Source of the DNA: an uncultured Lachnospiraceae bacterium
Lineage (GTDB): Bacteria > Bacillota > Clostridia > Lachnospirales > Lachnospiraceae
Direction of reading: 5' to 3'
Assembly (NCBI GenBank): GCA_947173495.1
Contig: CAMWFQ010000007.1
Location: forward strand, 1-64,000
Length of the DNA: 64,000 bases
The notes under the pieces are model-generated. The model saw only the letters and a list, made by a program, of their open reading frames with translations, was not told the DNA's origin and searched no databases. Shown here piece by piece: positions 23,856 to 31,925 of the stretch. Both the position numbers and the translations under genes were made by a program. Each line of letters starts with the position of its first letter. Within the stretch, counting starts at the first letter, position 1.

Positions 23856-25124
23856 ATGAAAAAAACAGTATGGTTACTCTTAAGCTTTACACTGCTTCTC
23901 TGCAGCTGCAGCCGGACGGTACAGTCAGAGGATACGGCAGAAAACGTCACTCTCACCTTTATGATGCCCCAGTCCCATGCAAAGGACTTTCTTCTGGAAC
24001 TGATCGGCGAGTTTGAAACCGAAAATCCGGATATCACCATTGAAGTACAGCGTATTCCCGACGACCAGTGGATCGATCTCGTGCACTCCAAGGCCGCCGT
24101 GGGAGAAATGCCGGATATCATACGGATTGACAAATGGGTGCTGGAAGCCGTGGGCACCAGGCATTTTGTGGAATTCGGAGAGGAAACCTCCTGGTATGAG
24201 CGGGTTCTCCCCCAGCAGCTGAAAAACAAACTGATCGGCGGCAGGCTCTACGGGCTTCCCATAGCTTCTACCAGCGGTCTGGGGCTGATTTATAATGAAG
24301 AAATATTTGAGCGCCTGGAGCTTCCGGTTCCTGCCACCATAGAAGATCTTTATCAGGTGTGCGAGCAGCTCTCACAGGCCGGCATCATCCCCTTATATGC
24401 TTCCGACAAAGAGGCCTGGACCATACAGGTCGCCTTTAACTGCATGGTCATGCAGAGTACAGATGAAGCTTCCTGGCAGAAGCTGAAAACCAATCGGCTG
24501 AAGTGGGCGGATGTGGAGGAATATCATGAAATCTTAAACCAGATCGCCGATCTGCGCAGACTGGGCTATACCAATGCGGATCATATGGAAGCCACCTACA
24601 ACAGCGCGGTGGAAGCCGTGGCCGGTCAAAAGGCCGCCATGTATGTGATGGGACAGTTTTTTATTGCGGATGTGCTGCAGAAGAATCCGGAATGCAGACT
24701 TCGGATGGCTCCTTTCCCTTATAACGGAAGCGATCTGTTATCTGTGGTCAGCGGAGCCGGCATGTTCTCCGTATGCAGAGACTCGGAGCATGTGGCGGAA
24801 GCGGAGCGTTTTCTGGAGTGGTTTTCACAGCCGGAGCACATGAACCGCTTCAATGAGGGCTGGAATCATCCGCCTGTCTTTCAGGAGCAGAATCTACATA
24901 TGGCGGACTGGCAACAGGCCATTTATGACAAATATATCGTTCCCGGCAAAACGGTGGTGCAAATCGACGAAACCTTAAACGGCATCAACCTGAACGGGCT
25001 GTGGAACAATTTAAAGGAAATGCTGGCGGGCAGAATGGATTCCGCAGAAGTGCTGCAGAGCTGGGATGAAGATTTTGGCGAGCAGATGCGGTACCGGGAA
25101 GAGCCCGGATGGCAGCCGGGATAA
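23856..25124 (+). CDS. ABC transporter extracellular solute-binding protein, family 1 (first of two)
   Basis: A 422-residue lipoprotein. The signal peptide is MKKTVWLLLSFTLLLCSCS, with the lipobox cysteine after CS, about residue 18. The mature part has the family's NVTLTFMMPQSHAKDF start, FETENPDITIEVQRIP and GLPIASTSGLGLIYNEEIFERL, which are typical of sugar-binding proteins. The start at 23856 is set by GGGGA and the signal peptide; the in-frame extension upstream lies in the structured leader. It is the first gene after the leader and is divergent from the kinase. A second binding protein follows, so this one may serve the sensor or have another specificity. Inference. Confidence 0.9.
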   Translation: MKKTVWLLLSFTLLLCSCSRTVQSEDTAENVTLTFMMPQSHAKDFLLELIGEFETENPDITIEVQRIPDDQWIDLVHSKAAVGEMPDIIRIDKWVLEAVGTRHFVEFGEETSWYERVLPQQLKNKLIGGRLYGLPIASTSGLGLIYNEEIFERLELPVPATIEDLYQVCEQLSQAGIIPLYASDKEAWTIQVAFNCMVMQSTDEASWQKLKTNRLKWADVEEYHEILNQIADLRRLGYTNADHMEATYNSAVEAVAGQKAAMYVMGQFFIADVLQKNPECRLRMAPFPYNGSDLLSVVSGAGMFSVCRDSEHVAEAERFLEWFSQPEHMNRFNEGWNHPPVFQEQNLHMADWQQAIYDKYIVPGKTVVQIDETLNGINLNGLWNNLKEMLAGRMDSAEVLQSWDEDFGEQMRYREEPGWQPG

Positions 25125-25260
25125 TCTCCGGATCGCGGTTTAATATTTTCCATTATGCCGGTATAGGATTTTACATTTCAGAAGCCGTATGTTTCCTCTA
25201 CAATATGCGTATAACAAAGCCGCAGACGAAAGCGGCTGCCATGAAAGAGAGGAAAAATCT

Positions 25261-26667
25261 ATGAAAAAGATGAAACTGTTTACGGCTCTGCTGCTGAGCT
25301 CCGCCATGATACTGGGCGGCTGCGGCGGCGCAAATGAGAGCGCTGATACAGGCGCTCAGCAAAATTCTTCCGCTCAGGAGGAAGCATCCACTGATACATC
25401 CGCTGCAGAAACGGCAGAAGAAGAGACGGCAGATGACGGAGAGGCTTCCGCCGAAGAAGAGGCAGCTCCCAAAGAGCTCTCCGGAGAGCTCACCTATTGG
25501 TCCATGTGGAATGACACCGAGCCTCAGGGCGAGGCCTGGCAGGAGATCATTGACGGATTCATGGCCAAGTATCCCGCTGTAAAGGTTAACGTACAGTGGT
25601 GCGGACGTGACAACAAGAAGATCTTGAAACCGGCCCTGGAAGGCGGCGAAGTCATTGATATTTTTGAATATCCGCTGGAAATCGACCTGAACGAGTATAT
25701 CCTGGATCTGAGTCCCTATGTGGATGTGGCCTATGACACCACAGGTGGAAAGACCTTCCGTGAGACGCTGCTTCCCAGCCTTCTGACCACCCCTCAGGAT
25801 ATGACCGGAAGATCCGACATCATCCCGGCCATCGGATACAAGCCCTGGATCTCCGTATTTATGTATAATCAGAGCATTTTTGAGGAGGCAAACGTAACCG
25901 CCGAGCCCAAAACCTGGGAAGAGCTGGATGCGGCCTGCGCCAAGATCAAGGAAGCCGGCTACTCTCCCATTACCTTTGACGATGCCTACGCCTCCTGGCT
26001 GCCGGGCATGTACCTTGCAAGAGCAAAGGGACAGGATTGGGTAAGAGAGCTGGTAAAAGATACCACCGGAGAAATGTGGCAGGACGAAGCCGTGGTTTCC
26101 ATGGCAAAGGCTTTTGAAGATTTTGCATCAAAGGGTTATTTCGATGAGAATGTAGGTGGAAACAAGTGGCCTGCAGGACAGATTGACTTTGGTAACAGCA
26201 AGGTTGCCATGTACTACAACCTTTCCGGTCTGCCCACCGAGGTGGCCGACATTACAGGACCCGACTTTAAATGGGGCGGCTTCTCCTATCCCGATGTTCC
26301 CGGCGGACTGGGCACCTGCGGCAAAGAAGACCCTGCCGGCTGCACCCTCCTTGCCGTCAACAAGAATACTGCCGATCCTGATCTTGCCATGGCATTTGTC
26401 ACCTACGCACTGAGCGTTGAAAACGACGCGCTTATGGTGGAAAAGGCGGGAATCACACCTGCTACCTTAGATACCGCATGGCCCTCTACTTTAGTAAATT
26501 TAAAACCTGCCTTTGAATCCGTGGAGGTTTCCCTGAAATCAGGCGGAGACATCGGTTCCAACGCTGATGTGGCCCCCACTATTTCCGAGAACTTTATCAA
26601 ACTGGCTGCCGGACAGATCTCCGCAGACGATTTTGTTGCTAACATGGTAGCCGCTACCAAACAGTAA
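25261..26667 (+). CDS. ABC transporter extracellular solute-binding protein, family 1 (second)
   Basis: A 468-residue lipoprotein with signal peptide KLFTALLLSSAMILGGCGG (lipobox LGGC). A long acidic, Ala/Glu/Thr-rich linker (about residues 25-75) separates the lipid anchor from the folded part, which has LTYWSMWNDTEPQGEAW and FMYNQSIFEEANVTAEPKTWEELD. It delivers an oligosaccharide to the two permeases encoded next. The start has AGAGGAAAA upstream. A strong hairpin (26677-26708) just after the stop probably protects its mRNA and makes it more abundant than the permeases. Confidence 0.92.
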   Translation: MKKMKLFTALLLSSAMILGGCGGANESADTGAQQNSSAQEEASTDTSAAETAEEETADDGEASAEEEAAPKELSGELTYWSMWNDTEPQGEAWQEIIDGFMAKYPAVKVNVQWCGRDNKKILKPALEGGEVIDIFEYPLEIDLNEYILDLSPYVDVAYDTTGGKTFRETLLPSLLTTPQDMTGRSDIIPAIGYKPWISVFMYNQSIFEEANVTAEPKTWEELDAACAKIKEAGYSPITFDDAYASWLPGMYLARAKGQDWVRELVKDTTGEMWQDEAVVSMAKAFEDFASKGYFDENVGGNKWPAGQIDFGNSKVAMYYNLSGLPTEVADITGPDFKWGGFSYPDVPGGLGTCGKEDPAGCTLLAVNKNTADPDLAMAFVTYALSVENDALMVEKAGITPATLDTAWPSTLVNLKPAFESVEVSLKSGGDIGSNADVAPTISENFIKLAAGQISADDFVANMVAATKQ

Positions 26668-26676
26668 TTTTTTAGC

Positions 26677-26708
26677 ATCGAGCAGGGAAGATTTTCTCCC
26701 TGCTCGAT
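26677..26708 (+). terminator. Intercistronic hairpin after the second binding protein (hairpin family copy 1)
   Basis: ATCGAGCAGGGA (26677-26688) and TCCCTGCTCGAT (26697-26708) form a perfect 12-bp stem with an 8-base AGATTTTC loop. There is no T-run, so it is more likely an mRNA-stabilising or attenuating element than a full terminator. The core recurs at 47.1, 57.5 and 61.7 kb. Confidence 0.6.
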
Positions 26709-26728
26709 ACGCGTCATGAAGGTAAAAA

Positions 26729-26837
26729 CTCTGCAAGTTTGTGTCTGCGCGTTGCTTGCCACAAACTCGTTAATCCATTTTATGGATTTAGCCATATTAT
26801 GGATTTGCGCAACAAAGCAGCGCAGAAATGAGGAAAA
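26729..26837 (+). repeat. Dispersed structured repeat, copy C
   Basis: This is the plus-strand copy, in the same orientation relative to its downstream gene as the others. Modules: TTTGTGTCTGCGCGTTGCTTGCCACAAA, CATTTTATGG..CCATATTATGG and TTTGCGCAACAAAGCAGCGCAG, ending with AAATGAGGAAAAATATG. The initial AT palindrome of copies A and D is missing. Confidence 0.88.
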
Positions 26838-26839
26838 AT

Positions 26840-27742
26840 ATGCATAAAAAGAAATGGTTTGTCATTCGTTTTCTCACGCCGGCAATGCTTTGTCTGCTGG
26901 TTATTTTTCTCTATCCCATGGTAAGAACCGTCCTGATGAGCTTTCACAAAGTGGGCTTTGTCACCGACAGCATGAAGGAATGGAAATTTGTCAGACTGGA
27001 CAATTACGTCAAGCTGATGACCAGTCCGCTCTTCCGGCAGTCTCTCGTCAACATCCTGAAAATATGGCTGATCGGCGGCGTGGTTATTCTGGGTCTTGCC
27101 ATGCTCTATTCCGTGATCATCACATCCGGTATCAAGGGCAAAAATTTCTGGCGCTCCATGCTTTATCTGCCCCACATTATCAGCTCTGTTGCGCTGGCTA
27201 CCATGTGGCTTCAATATGTATTCGACAATCAGTACGGACTGTTAAAGCGCCTCTTTACCTTTCTCTACTGGGACGCTATGGCGCAGTTTCAATGGACTGC
27301 ACCGGAAAATCTCTTCCTCTCCATGATGATCGCCTACGGCTATGCGGGTGTGGGCTTCTACATGCTGATCATGGTGGCCGGTATCGACGGCATCAGCGAA
27401 GATTATTATGAGGCTTCCCGGATTGAGGGCGCCGGAATGGTGAAGCAGTTTTTCTATATCACTCTTCCCATGTTAAAGGACATCATCAAACGGACCATTA
27501 TTCTGTATTCTGCGGCGGCTGCCGGATTTTTCGTGTATTCCACGCTGTTTTCCTTCAATATGGAAAACGCAACGGTGACCCCCATGGTCTACATGTATGA
27601 GGTGGTATTCGGCTCCAGCATCGGAACCACCGCAGAAGATCTGAACGTGGGCGCCGGCGCGGCGGCAGGCGTTCTGATCATGGCTCTGGTACTGATCGTA
27701 AATGCGGTGCTAAACCGCCTGATTCCCACAGAGAGTGAATAG
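26840..27742 (+). CDS. ABC transporter sugar permease (UgpA/MalF-type)
   Basis: A 300-residue permease with six membrane segments. The N terminus (KWFVIRFLTPAMLCLLVIFLYPMVRTVLMSF) is the first, and the EAA loop reads EDYYEASRIEGAGMVKQFFYITLPML. It forms the membrane channel with the next gene product and takes up oligosaccharide from the binding proteins. The start at 26840 has GAGG six bases upstream; that site comes from dispersed repeat copy C. No ATPase gene is present in the locus, so a shared MsmK/UgpC-type ATPase elsewhere is expected. Confidence 0.92.
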   Translation: MHKKKWFVIRFLTPAMLCLLVIFLYPMVRTVLMSFHKVGFVTDSMKEWKFVRLDNYVKLMTSPLFRQSLVNILKIWLIGGVVILGLAMLYSVIITSGIKGKNFWRSMLYLPHIISSVALATMWLQYVFDNQYGLLKRLFTFLYWDAMAQFQWTAPENLFLSMMIAYGYAGVGFYMLIMVAGIDGISEDYYEASRIEGAGMVKQFFYITLPMLKDIIKRTIILYSAAAAGFFVYSTLFSFNMENATVTPMVYMYEVVFGSSIGTTAEDLNVGAGAAAGVLIMALVLIVNAVLNRLIPTESE

Positions 27743-27753
27743 GAGGAGAGAAC

Positions 27754-28614
27754 ATGAAGAACAAAGAGAGCAATTTCAGACGTGAAACCAGAAAGCAGGC
27801 ACGTTTTTTCCCTGGTTATCTGCTCCTGCTTCTGTGGCTGGCATTTACCGTGGCCATGATCGGATGGATTGTGCTGGCATCCTTCAGCACCACAAAGGAG
27901 ATCTTCAACAATGAGATTCTCCACAGCGGCTTCCATTTCGAAAACTACGCCAATGTTTTGTCGAAGCACAAAATGTCCGTGTATTTTATCAACAGTATCA
28001 TATACAGCTTAAGCGGATGCGCCGGCATTATCCTGATCTCGGCCCCGGCGGCCTATGTGCTGGCCAGAGTGGTTTTCAAAGGTAAAAACCTGGTGAACAA
28101 CGTATTCGTTGTGTCCATGTCCATCCCTTCCGTGATGCTGATCCTTCCGCTGTTTAAAATGGCCACCTCCCTTGGCCTGATCGGTTCCCGCTGGACCCTG
28201 ATCATCCTGTATATCTGCACCAATGTGCCATTCGGCGTGTTCTTTCTGATCGGCTTTTTCGCCTCCCTTCCAAAGGCTCTGGAGGAGGCGGCGGAGATCG
28301 ACGGATGCACCCCTGACCAGGCCTTCTGGAAGATCATGTTCCCCCTGGCACAGCCCGGTATCATGACGCTGACCATCTTTAATTTTATCACCATCTGGAA
28401 CGAATATTTCATGGCTCTGATCTTTGCCAACAAGACCGAGCTGCGCACCGTATCCACCGGTCTGCAGGCCATCGTGCAGTCCATGAAATATTCCGGAGAC
28501 TGGGCGGGACTGTTCGCCGGCGTTATTATCGTCTTTCTGCCCACCTTCCTGCTCTATCTTTTCCTGTCGAAACGGATCATTGCAGGCGTCACCGGCGGTG
28601 CCGTGAAAGGATAA
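27754..28614 (+). CDS. ABC transporter sugar permease (MalG/UgpE-type)
   Basis: A 286-residue permease with six membrane segments. The EAA loop LPKALEEAAEIDGCTPDQAFWKIMFPLAQPG and a typical C terminus (FLSKRIIAGVTGGAVKG) show the MalG type. It starts 11 bp after the other permease with AGGAGG upstream. It forms the channel with that permease. Substrate is inferred from the downstream lyase and GH88 enzyme. Confidence 0.93.
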   Translation: MKNKESNFRRETRKQARFFPGYLLLLLWLAFTVAMIGWIVLASFSTTKEIFNNEILHSGFHFENYANVLSKHKMSVYFINSIIYSLSGCAGIILISAPAAYVLARVVFKGKNLVNNVFVVSMSIPSVMLILPLFKMATSLGLIGSRWTLIILYICTNVPFGVFFLIGFFASLPKALEEAAEIDGCTPDQAFWKIMFPLAQPGIMTLTIFNFITIWNEYFMALIFANKTELRTVSTGLQAIVQSMKYSGDWAGLFAGVIIVFLPTFLLYLFLSKRIIAGVTGGAVKG

Positions 28615-28623
28615 GGAGGAAGA

Positions 28624-30672
28624 TTGGTTACGATGTCCAAACAAAATTTTTTTAACAGAATCCGTCCCCTTTTCGGAGTGGATAATCCTCGGAAAATAAC
28701 GGAATATTGCAAAAATTACTGGCCGGATGATACAGAGCATGTGGTTCTGACTGCTGATAATGCCTGCAACAATTGCTTTTTGTTTGATTTCCGCTGGGAT
28801 ATGGAGCGGACCTGGCAGCCGGTATCCTTTGAGGACGAGATCGACTGGAGCCTGATCCCTTTCGGAGACAGAGAATTTCTCTGGCAGTTTAACCGCCACC
28901 GCTTTTTGCTCTGCCTTGGACAGTCCTATCTCATCACAGGAGAGGAAGCATATGCCTTTCATTATGCCCGGCTTCTGCGGGACTGGATCCTGCATGTGCA
29001 GGAAGGGGAAAATATAGACCTGGGGCCCTGGCGCACACTGGAAACCGGACTTCGGGCGGAGATCTGGCTGCGTTCCCTCTGCATGGTGGAACAGAGTCCG
29101 TCGGTGGATGATGCGCTGTGCGCTCTTGTGGAAACGTGTATCCTGAAGCATATTGAACGGCTCGCCGGGCACTTTTCTTCCCATAAATATATCAGCAACT
29201 GGGGCGTTTTGGAGAGCTGCGGCCTGCTTCTGTTTTCCCTTACTCTCCAGGAAGAGCATCCCCGGAAGGAGGAATGGATACAGACTGCCCTGAAGCGTCT
29301 TTCGCTTGCCGCCGGGATACAGGTTCTGGAGGATGGCACCCAGTGGGAACAATCGCCCATGTACCACAATGAGGTGTATCAGTGCTTCCGAAGCGCTCTG
29401 TATTATGGAAAAAGAGCCGGAATCGCCATCCCTCCTCTGCTTACAGACACCCTCCGGAAAATGGCATATGTCAACGGAATATGGAAAAAACCGGACCATA
29501 CTCAGTTTACTCAGGGCGACAGCGACGCCTCGGACCTGAGAGACCAGATCACGGCAGGCGCTTATGTGCTTCAGGATCCGGTTCTGAAATATCTCGGATA
29601 CGAGCGGCTGGACTATGAAAGCGCATGGCAGTTCGGATATCAGGCATGCGAAACTTATTTTCTCATGCAGTCCCGGAAACCGGATTTCCTTTCCGCCGAA
29701 CTCCCTTTCAGCGGCAATTATTACTTCAGAAGCAGCTGGTGCGAAGATGGGAATCTTCTTCATTTCCATTGCGGAGACACCGGCGGAGGCCACGGCCATG
29801 CCGATAAGCTTCACATAGATCTGGTTCTTGGCGGAGAGGATGTGCTGACTGACAGCGGGCGTTATACCTATGTAGATGGCTCTGCCCGTTATTTTCTGAA
29901 AGAACCCGGCGCCCATAATGTGGTCCTGGTGGATGAACGCAGCTATTCTGTCTGCCAGGATTCCTGGGTCTATCAGAATCTCTGCAGCTGCATGAAGCAA
30001 CAGTATTTTGACGGAAAAAAGGGCTCTTTTGTGGAGGGCAGTCATATGGGATACCTGAAAGAAGGTGTCCTGACAAACCGCAGGATCATCTGGATCAAAC
30101 CGGATATCTATGTGCTGGCGGATTATTTCTATGCGGCAGGCCTTCACAGCTATGAATCTCTTTTCCATTTCGGAGGACAGGGCAGACTTTCCCTGTGCGG
30201 AAATATACCGGAAGAGGGACCGGTTCATTTTGAAGGCAAAAAAATCCACGCCTGGCTTCAGAACGTTTCCGGAGGCGGTAAGTGCGAGGTGATCCGCACC
30301 CAAATCTCCCATCACTATAATCAGATCGCGGAGAATCCTTCCCTTGTCATCCGCAGTGAGGCAGAAGGGGATTTTCACCGGATCCTGGTCATAAACGGCG
30401 GGAAAAAGGGAGCCGCCAGGCCTGTTTTAACCGAAAGAGTCCCTGTCCGGTCTGTTGTACACCAGAAGGAAATCCCGCCTCAGGATGCGGAGGCATTCCG
30501 GATCCTTTCGGGAAAAAAGGAGTATATCCTGCTGCTGTGCCAGAGGGAAATCATGACTCCCACGGATATTTTTCAATGTGAAAACTGCATCGGCTACGGA
30601 AAGGCTGTCCTCTTTGACCGGTCGAAAGAAAAACAGGATCCTCTCTCCGGCGAGGTGCTTGCCTGGTGGTAA
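28624..30672 (+). CDS. Heparinase II/III family protein (polysaccharide lyase, PL12-type fold)
   Basis: A 682-residue cytoplasmic protein without a signal peptide. The N-terminal alpha/alpha toroid has GPWRTLETGLRAEIWLRSL, HKYISNWGVLESCGLLLFS and EDGTQWEQSPMYHNEVYQCF, which hold the usual Asn, Tyr and His of the active site. The C-terminal beta-sandwich has GGGHGHADKLHIDLVLGGEDVLTDSGRYTY. Family members cleave uronate-containing glycans by beta-elimination to give unsaturated ends. Because it is intracellular it would act on imported oligosaccharides. The start is uncertain: a TTG at 28624 is 4 bases from AGGAGG, an ATG at 28633 is 13 bases away. Confidence 0.88.
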   Translation: MVTMSKQNFFNRIRPLFGVDNPRKITEYCKNYWPDDTEHVVLTADNACNNCFLFDFRWDMERTWQPVSFEDEIDWSLIPFGDREFLWQFNRHRFLLCLGQSYLITGEEAYAFHYARLLRDWILHVQEGENIDLGPWRTLETGLRAEIWLRSLCMVEQSPSVDDALCALVETCILKHIERLAGHFSSHKYISNWGVLESCGLLLFSLTLQEEHPRKEEWIQTALKRLSLAAGIQVLEDGTQWEQSPMYHNEVYQCFRSALYYGKRAGIAIPPLLTDTLRKMAYVNGIWKKPDHTQFTQGDSDASDLRDQITAGAYVLQDPVLKYLGYERLDYESAWQFGYQACETYFLMQSRKPDFLSAELPFSGNYYFRSSWCEDGNLLHFHCGDTGGGHGHADKLHIDLVLGGEDVLTDSGRYTYVDGSARYFLKEPGAHNVVLVDERSYSVCQDSWVYQNLCSCMKQQYFDGKKGSFVEGSHMGYLKEGVLTNRRIIWIKPDIYVLADYFYAAGLHSYESLFHFGGQGRLSLCGNIPEEGPVHFEGKKIHAWLQNVSGGGKCEVIRTQISHHYNQIAENPSLVIRSEAEGDFHRILVINGGKKGAARPVLTERVPVRSVVHQKEIPPQDAEAFRILSGKKEYILLLCQREIMTPTDIFQCENCIGYGKAVLFDRSKEKQDPLSGEVLAWW

Positions 30673-30724
30673 TGGATCGGCTTGTATAAAGGACAGCTGC
30701 AAAACTGGAAAGGAAAAAGGATAT

Positions 30725-31840
30725 ATGGACAGAGAAAAAATCAAAAAAGCCTTTGATACGGCACAGGAAATCGTAAAAATGCACCTGGAGGAGTTCCAGG
30801 GCGGTTTTCCGGCTCCCGCAAGCCGGAATCAGATTTATCCCAAAATAGAAAATAACGACTGGACGGCAGGCTTCTACACGGGCATGTTGTGGATGTTTTA
30901 TGAAGAGAGCCGGGAGAGAGTCTTTTTGGAGACGGCCCGGGAACATCTGATCAGCTTTGATGCGCGGATCGATAGGAGAATCTGGGTGGATCACCATGAT
31001 ATGGGATTTATTTTCAGCCCCTCCTGCGTGGCTGCCTTTCAGCTGACAGGGGATGAGAGGGCCAGAAGCACTGCCCTGAAAGCCGCAGACAATCTGCACA
31101 GCCGTTTTCAGGAAAAAGGGCAGTTCATCCAGGCATGGGGACTTCTGGGAAATCCCGACGAATACAGGCTGATCATAGACTGTCTTTTGAACCTCCCTCT
31201 TCTTTACTGGGCCTCAAAAGAAACCGGGGACATGAGTTATCAGGATGTGGCCCTGCGCCACTTACAGACAGCTCTTTCTGTTCTGGTGCGAAAGGACTTC
31301 TCCACCTATCACACCTACTACTTTGACAGGGAAACCGGCTCTCCCGCCTGCGGCGCCACCAAGCAGGGATATTCCGATGAATCCGCATGGGCAAGAGGGC
31401 AGGCCTGGGGCGTATACGGCATTGCCCTGAACTATCCTCACTGCCCGGGGGATGAGCTGAAGCACCTCTGGAAGGGCGTGACGGATTATTTCCTGACGCA
31501 TCTGCCGGCAGATCTGGCCGCCTACTGGGACCTGTATTTCATGGATGGAAACGAACCCAGAGACAGCTCCGCCTCCGCCATTGCCGTGTGCGGCATTCTG
31601 GAGGCATACCGCCAGGGCATGTGCGATTCCTCCTATGTGGAGAAAGCGGAGGAAATTCTGGAAAGTCTGATCGACCACTATGCGGCCTCCCCCACCGACA
31701 CCGGAAACGGCCTTCTGAAACACGCCACCTACGGCCGGCTGCTGGGCGAGGGAATTGACGAATACTGCCTGTGGGGAGACTACTTCTACGTGGAAGCACT
31801 GATGCGCTGTCTCCATCCCGGATGGCACGCCTACTGGTAG
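30725..31840 (+). CDS. GH88 unsaturated glucuronyl hydrolase
   Basis: A 371-residue (alpha/alpha)6-barrel enzyme. The two key acidic residues lie in NNDWTAGFYTGMLWMFYEES and VDHHDMGFIFSPSC, as in bacterial unsaturated glucuronyl hydrolase; ESAWARGQAWGVYGIA and GNEPRDSSASAIAVCGILEA are also family features. It hydrates and so releases the 4,5-unsaturated uronic acid left by lyases such as the preceding heparinase-like enzyme. Start at 30725 has AAAGG before it, 52 bp after the lyase. GH105 is the alternative family, but the HDMGF motif favours GH88. Confidence 0.88.
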   Translation: MDREKIKKAFDTAQEIVKMHLEEFQGGFPAPASRNQIYPKIENNDWTAGFYTGMLWMFYEESRERVFLETAREHLISFDARIDRRIWVDHHDMGFIFSPSCVAAFQLTGDERARSTALKAADNLHSRFQEKGQFIQAWGLLGNPDEYRLIIDCLLNLPLLYWASKETGDMSYQDVALRHLQTALSVLVRKDFSTYHTYYFDRETGSPACGATKQGYSDESAWARGQAWGVYGIALNYPHCPGDELKHLWKGVTDYFLTHLPADLAAYWDLYFMDGNEPRDSSASAIAVCGILEAYRQGMCDSSYVEKAEEILESLIDHYAASPTDTGNGLLKHATYGRLLGEGIDEYCLWGDYFYVEALMRCLHPGWHAYW

Positions 31841-31925
31841 CAGATCCTATCAGTTTGACGTTATCCGACTGAAATAATCTGATTGAAAAGAAACGAAGCA
31901 TCTATGGAACGGAGACGAGGAAATT

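Noticed and set aside
28009-30378. A 789-codon open frame on the minus strand opposite the heparinase-like gene and permease
   Set aside because: It runs antisense to a well-supported lyase gene with catalytic motifs and ribosome binding site; the translation has no recognisable domain and the frame is kept open by codon bias of the real gene.
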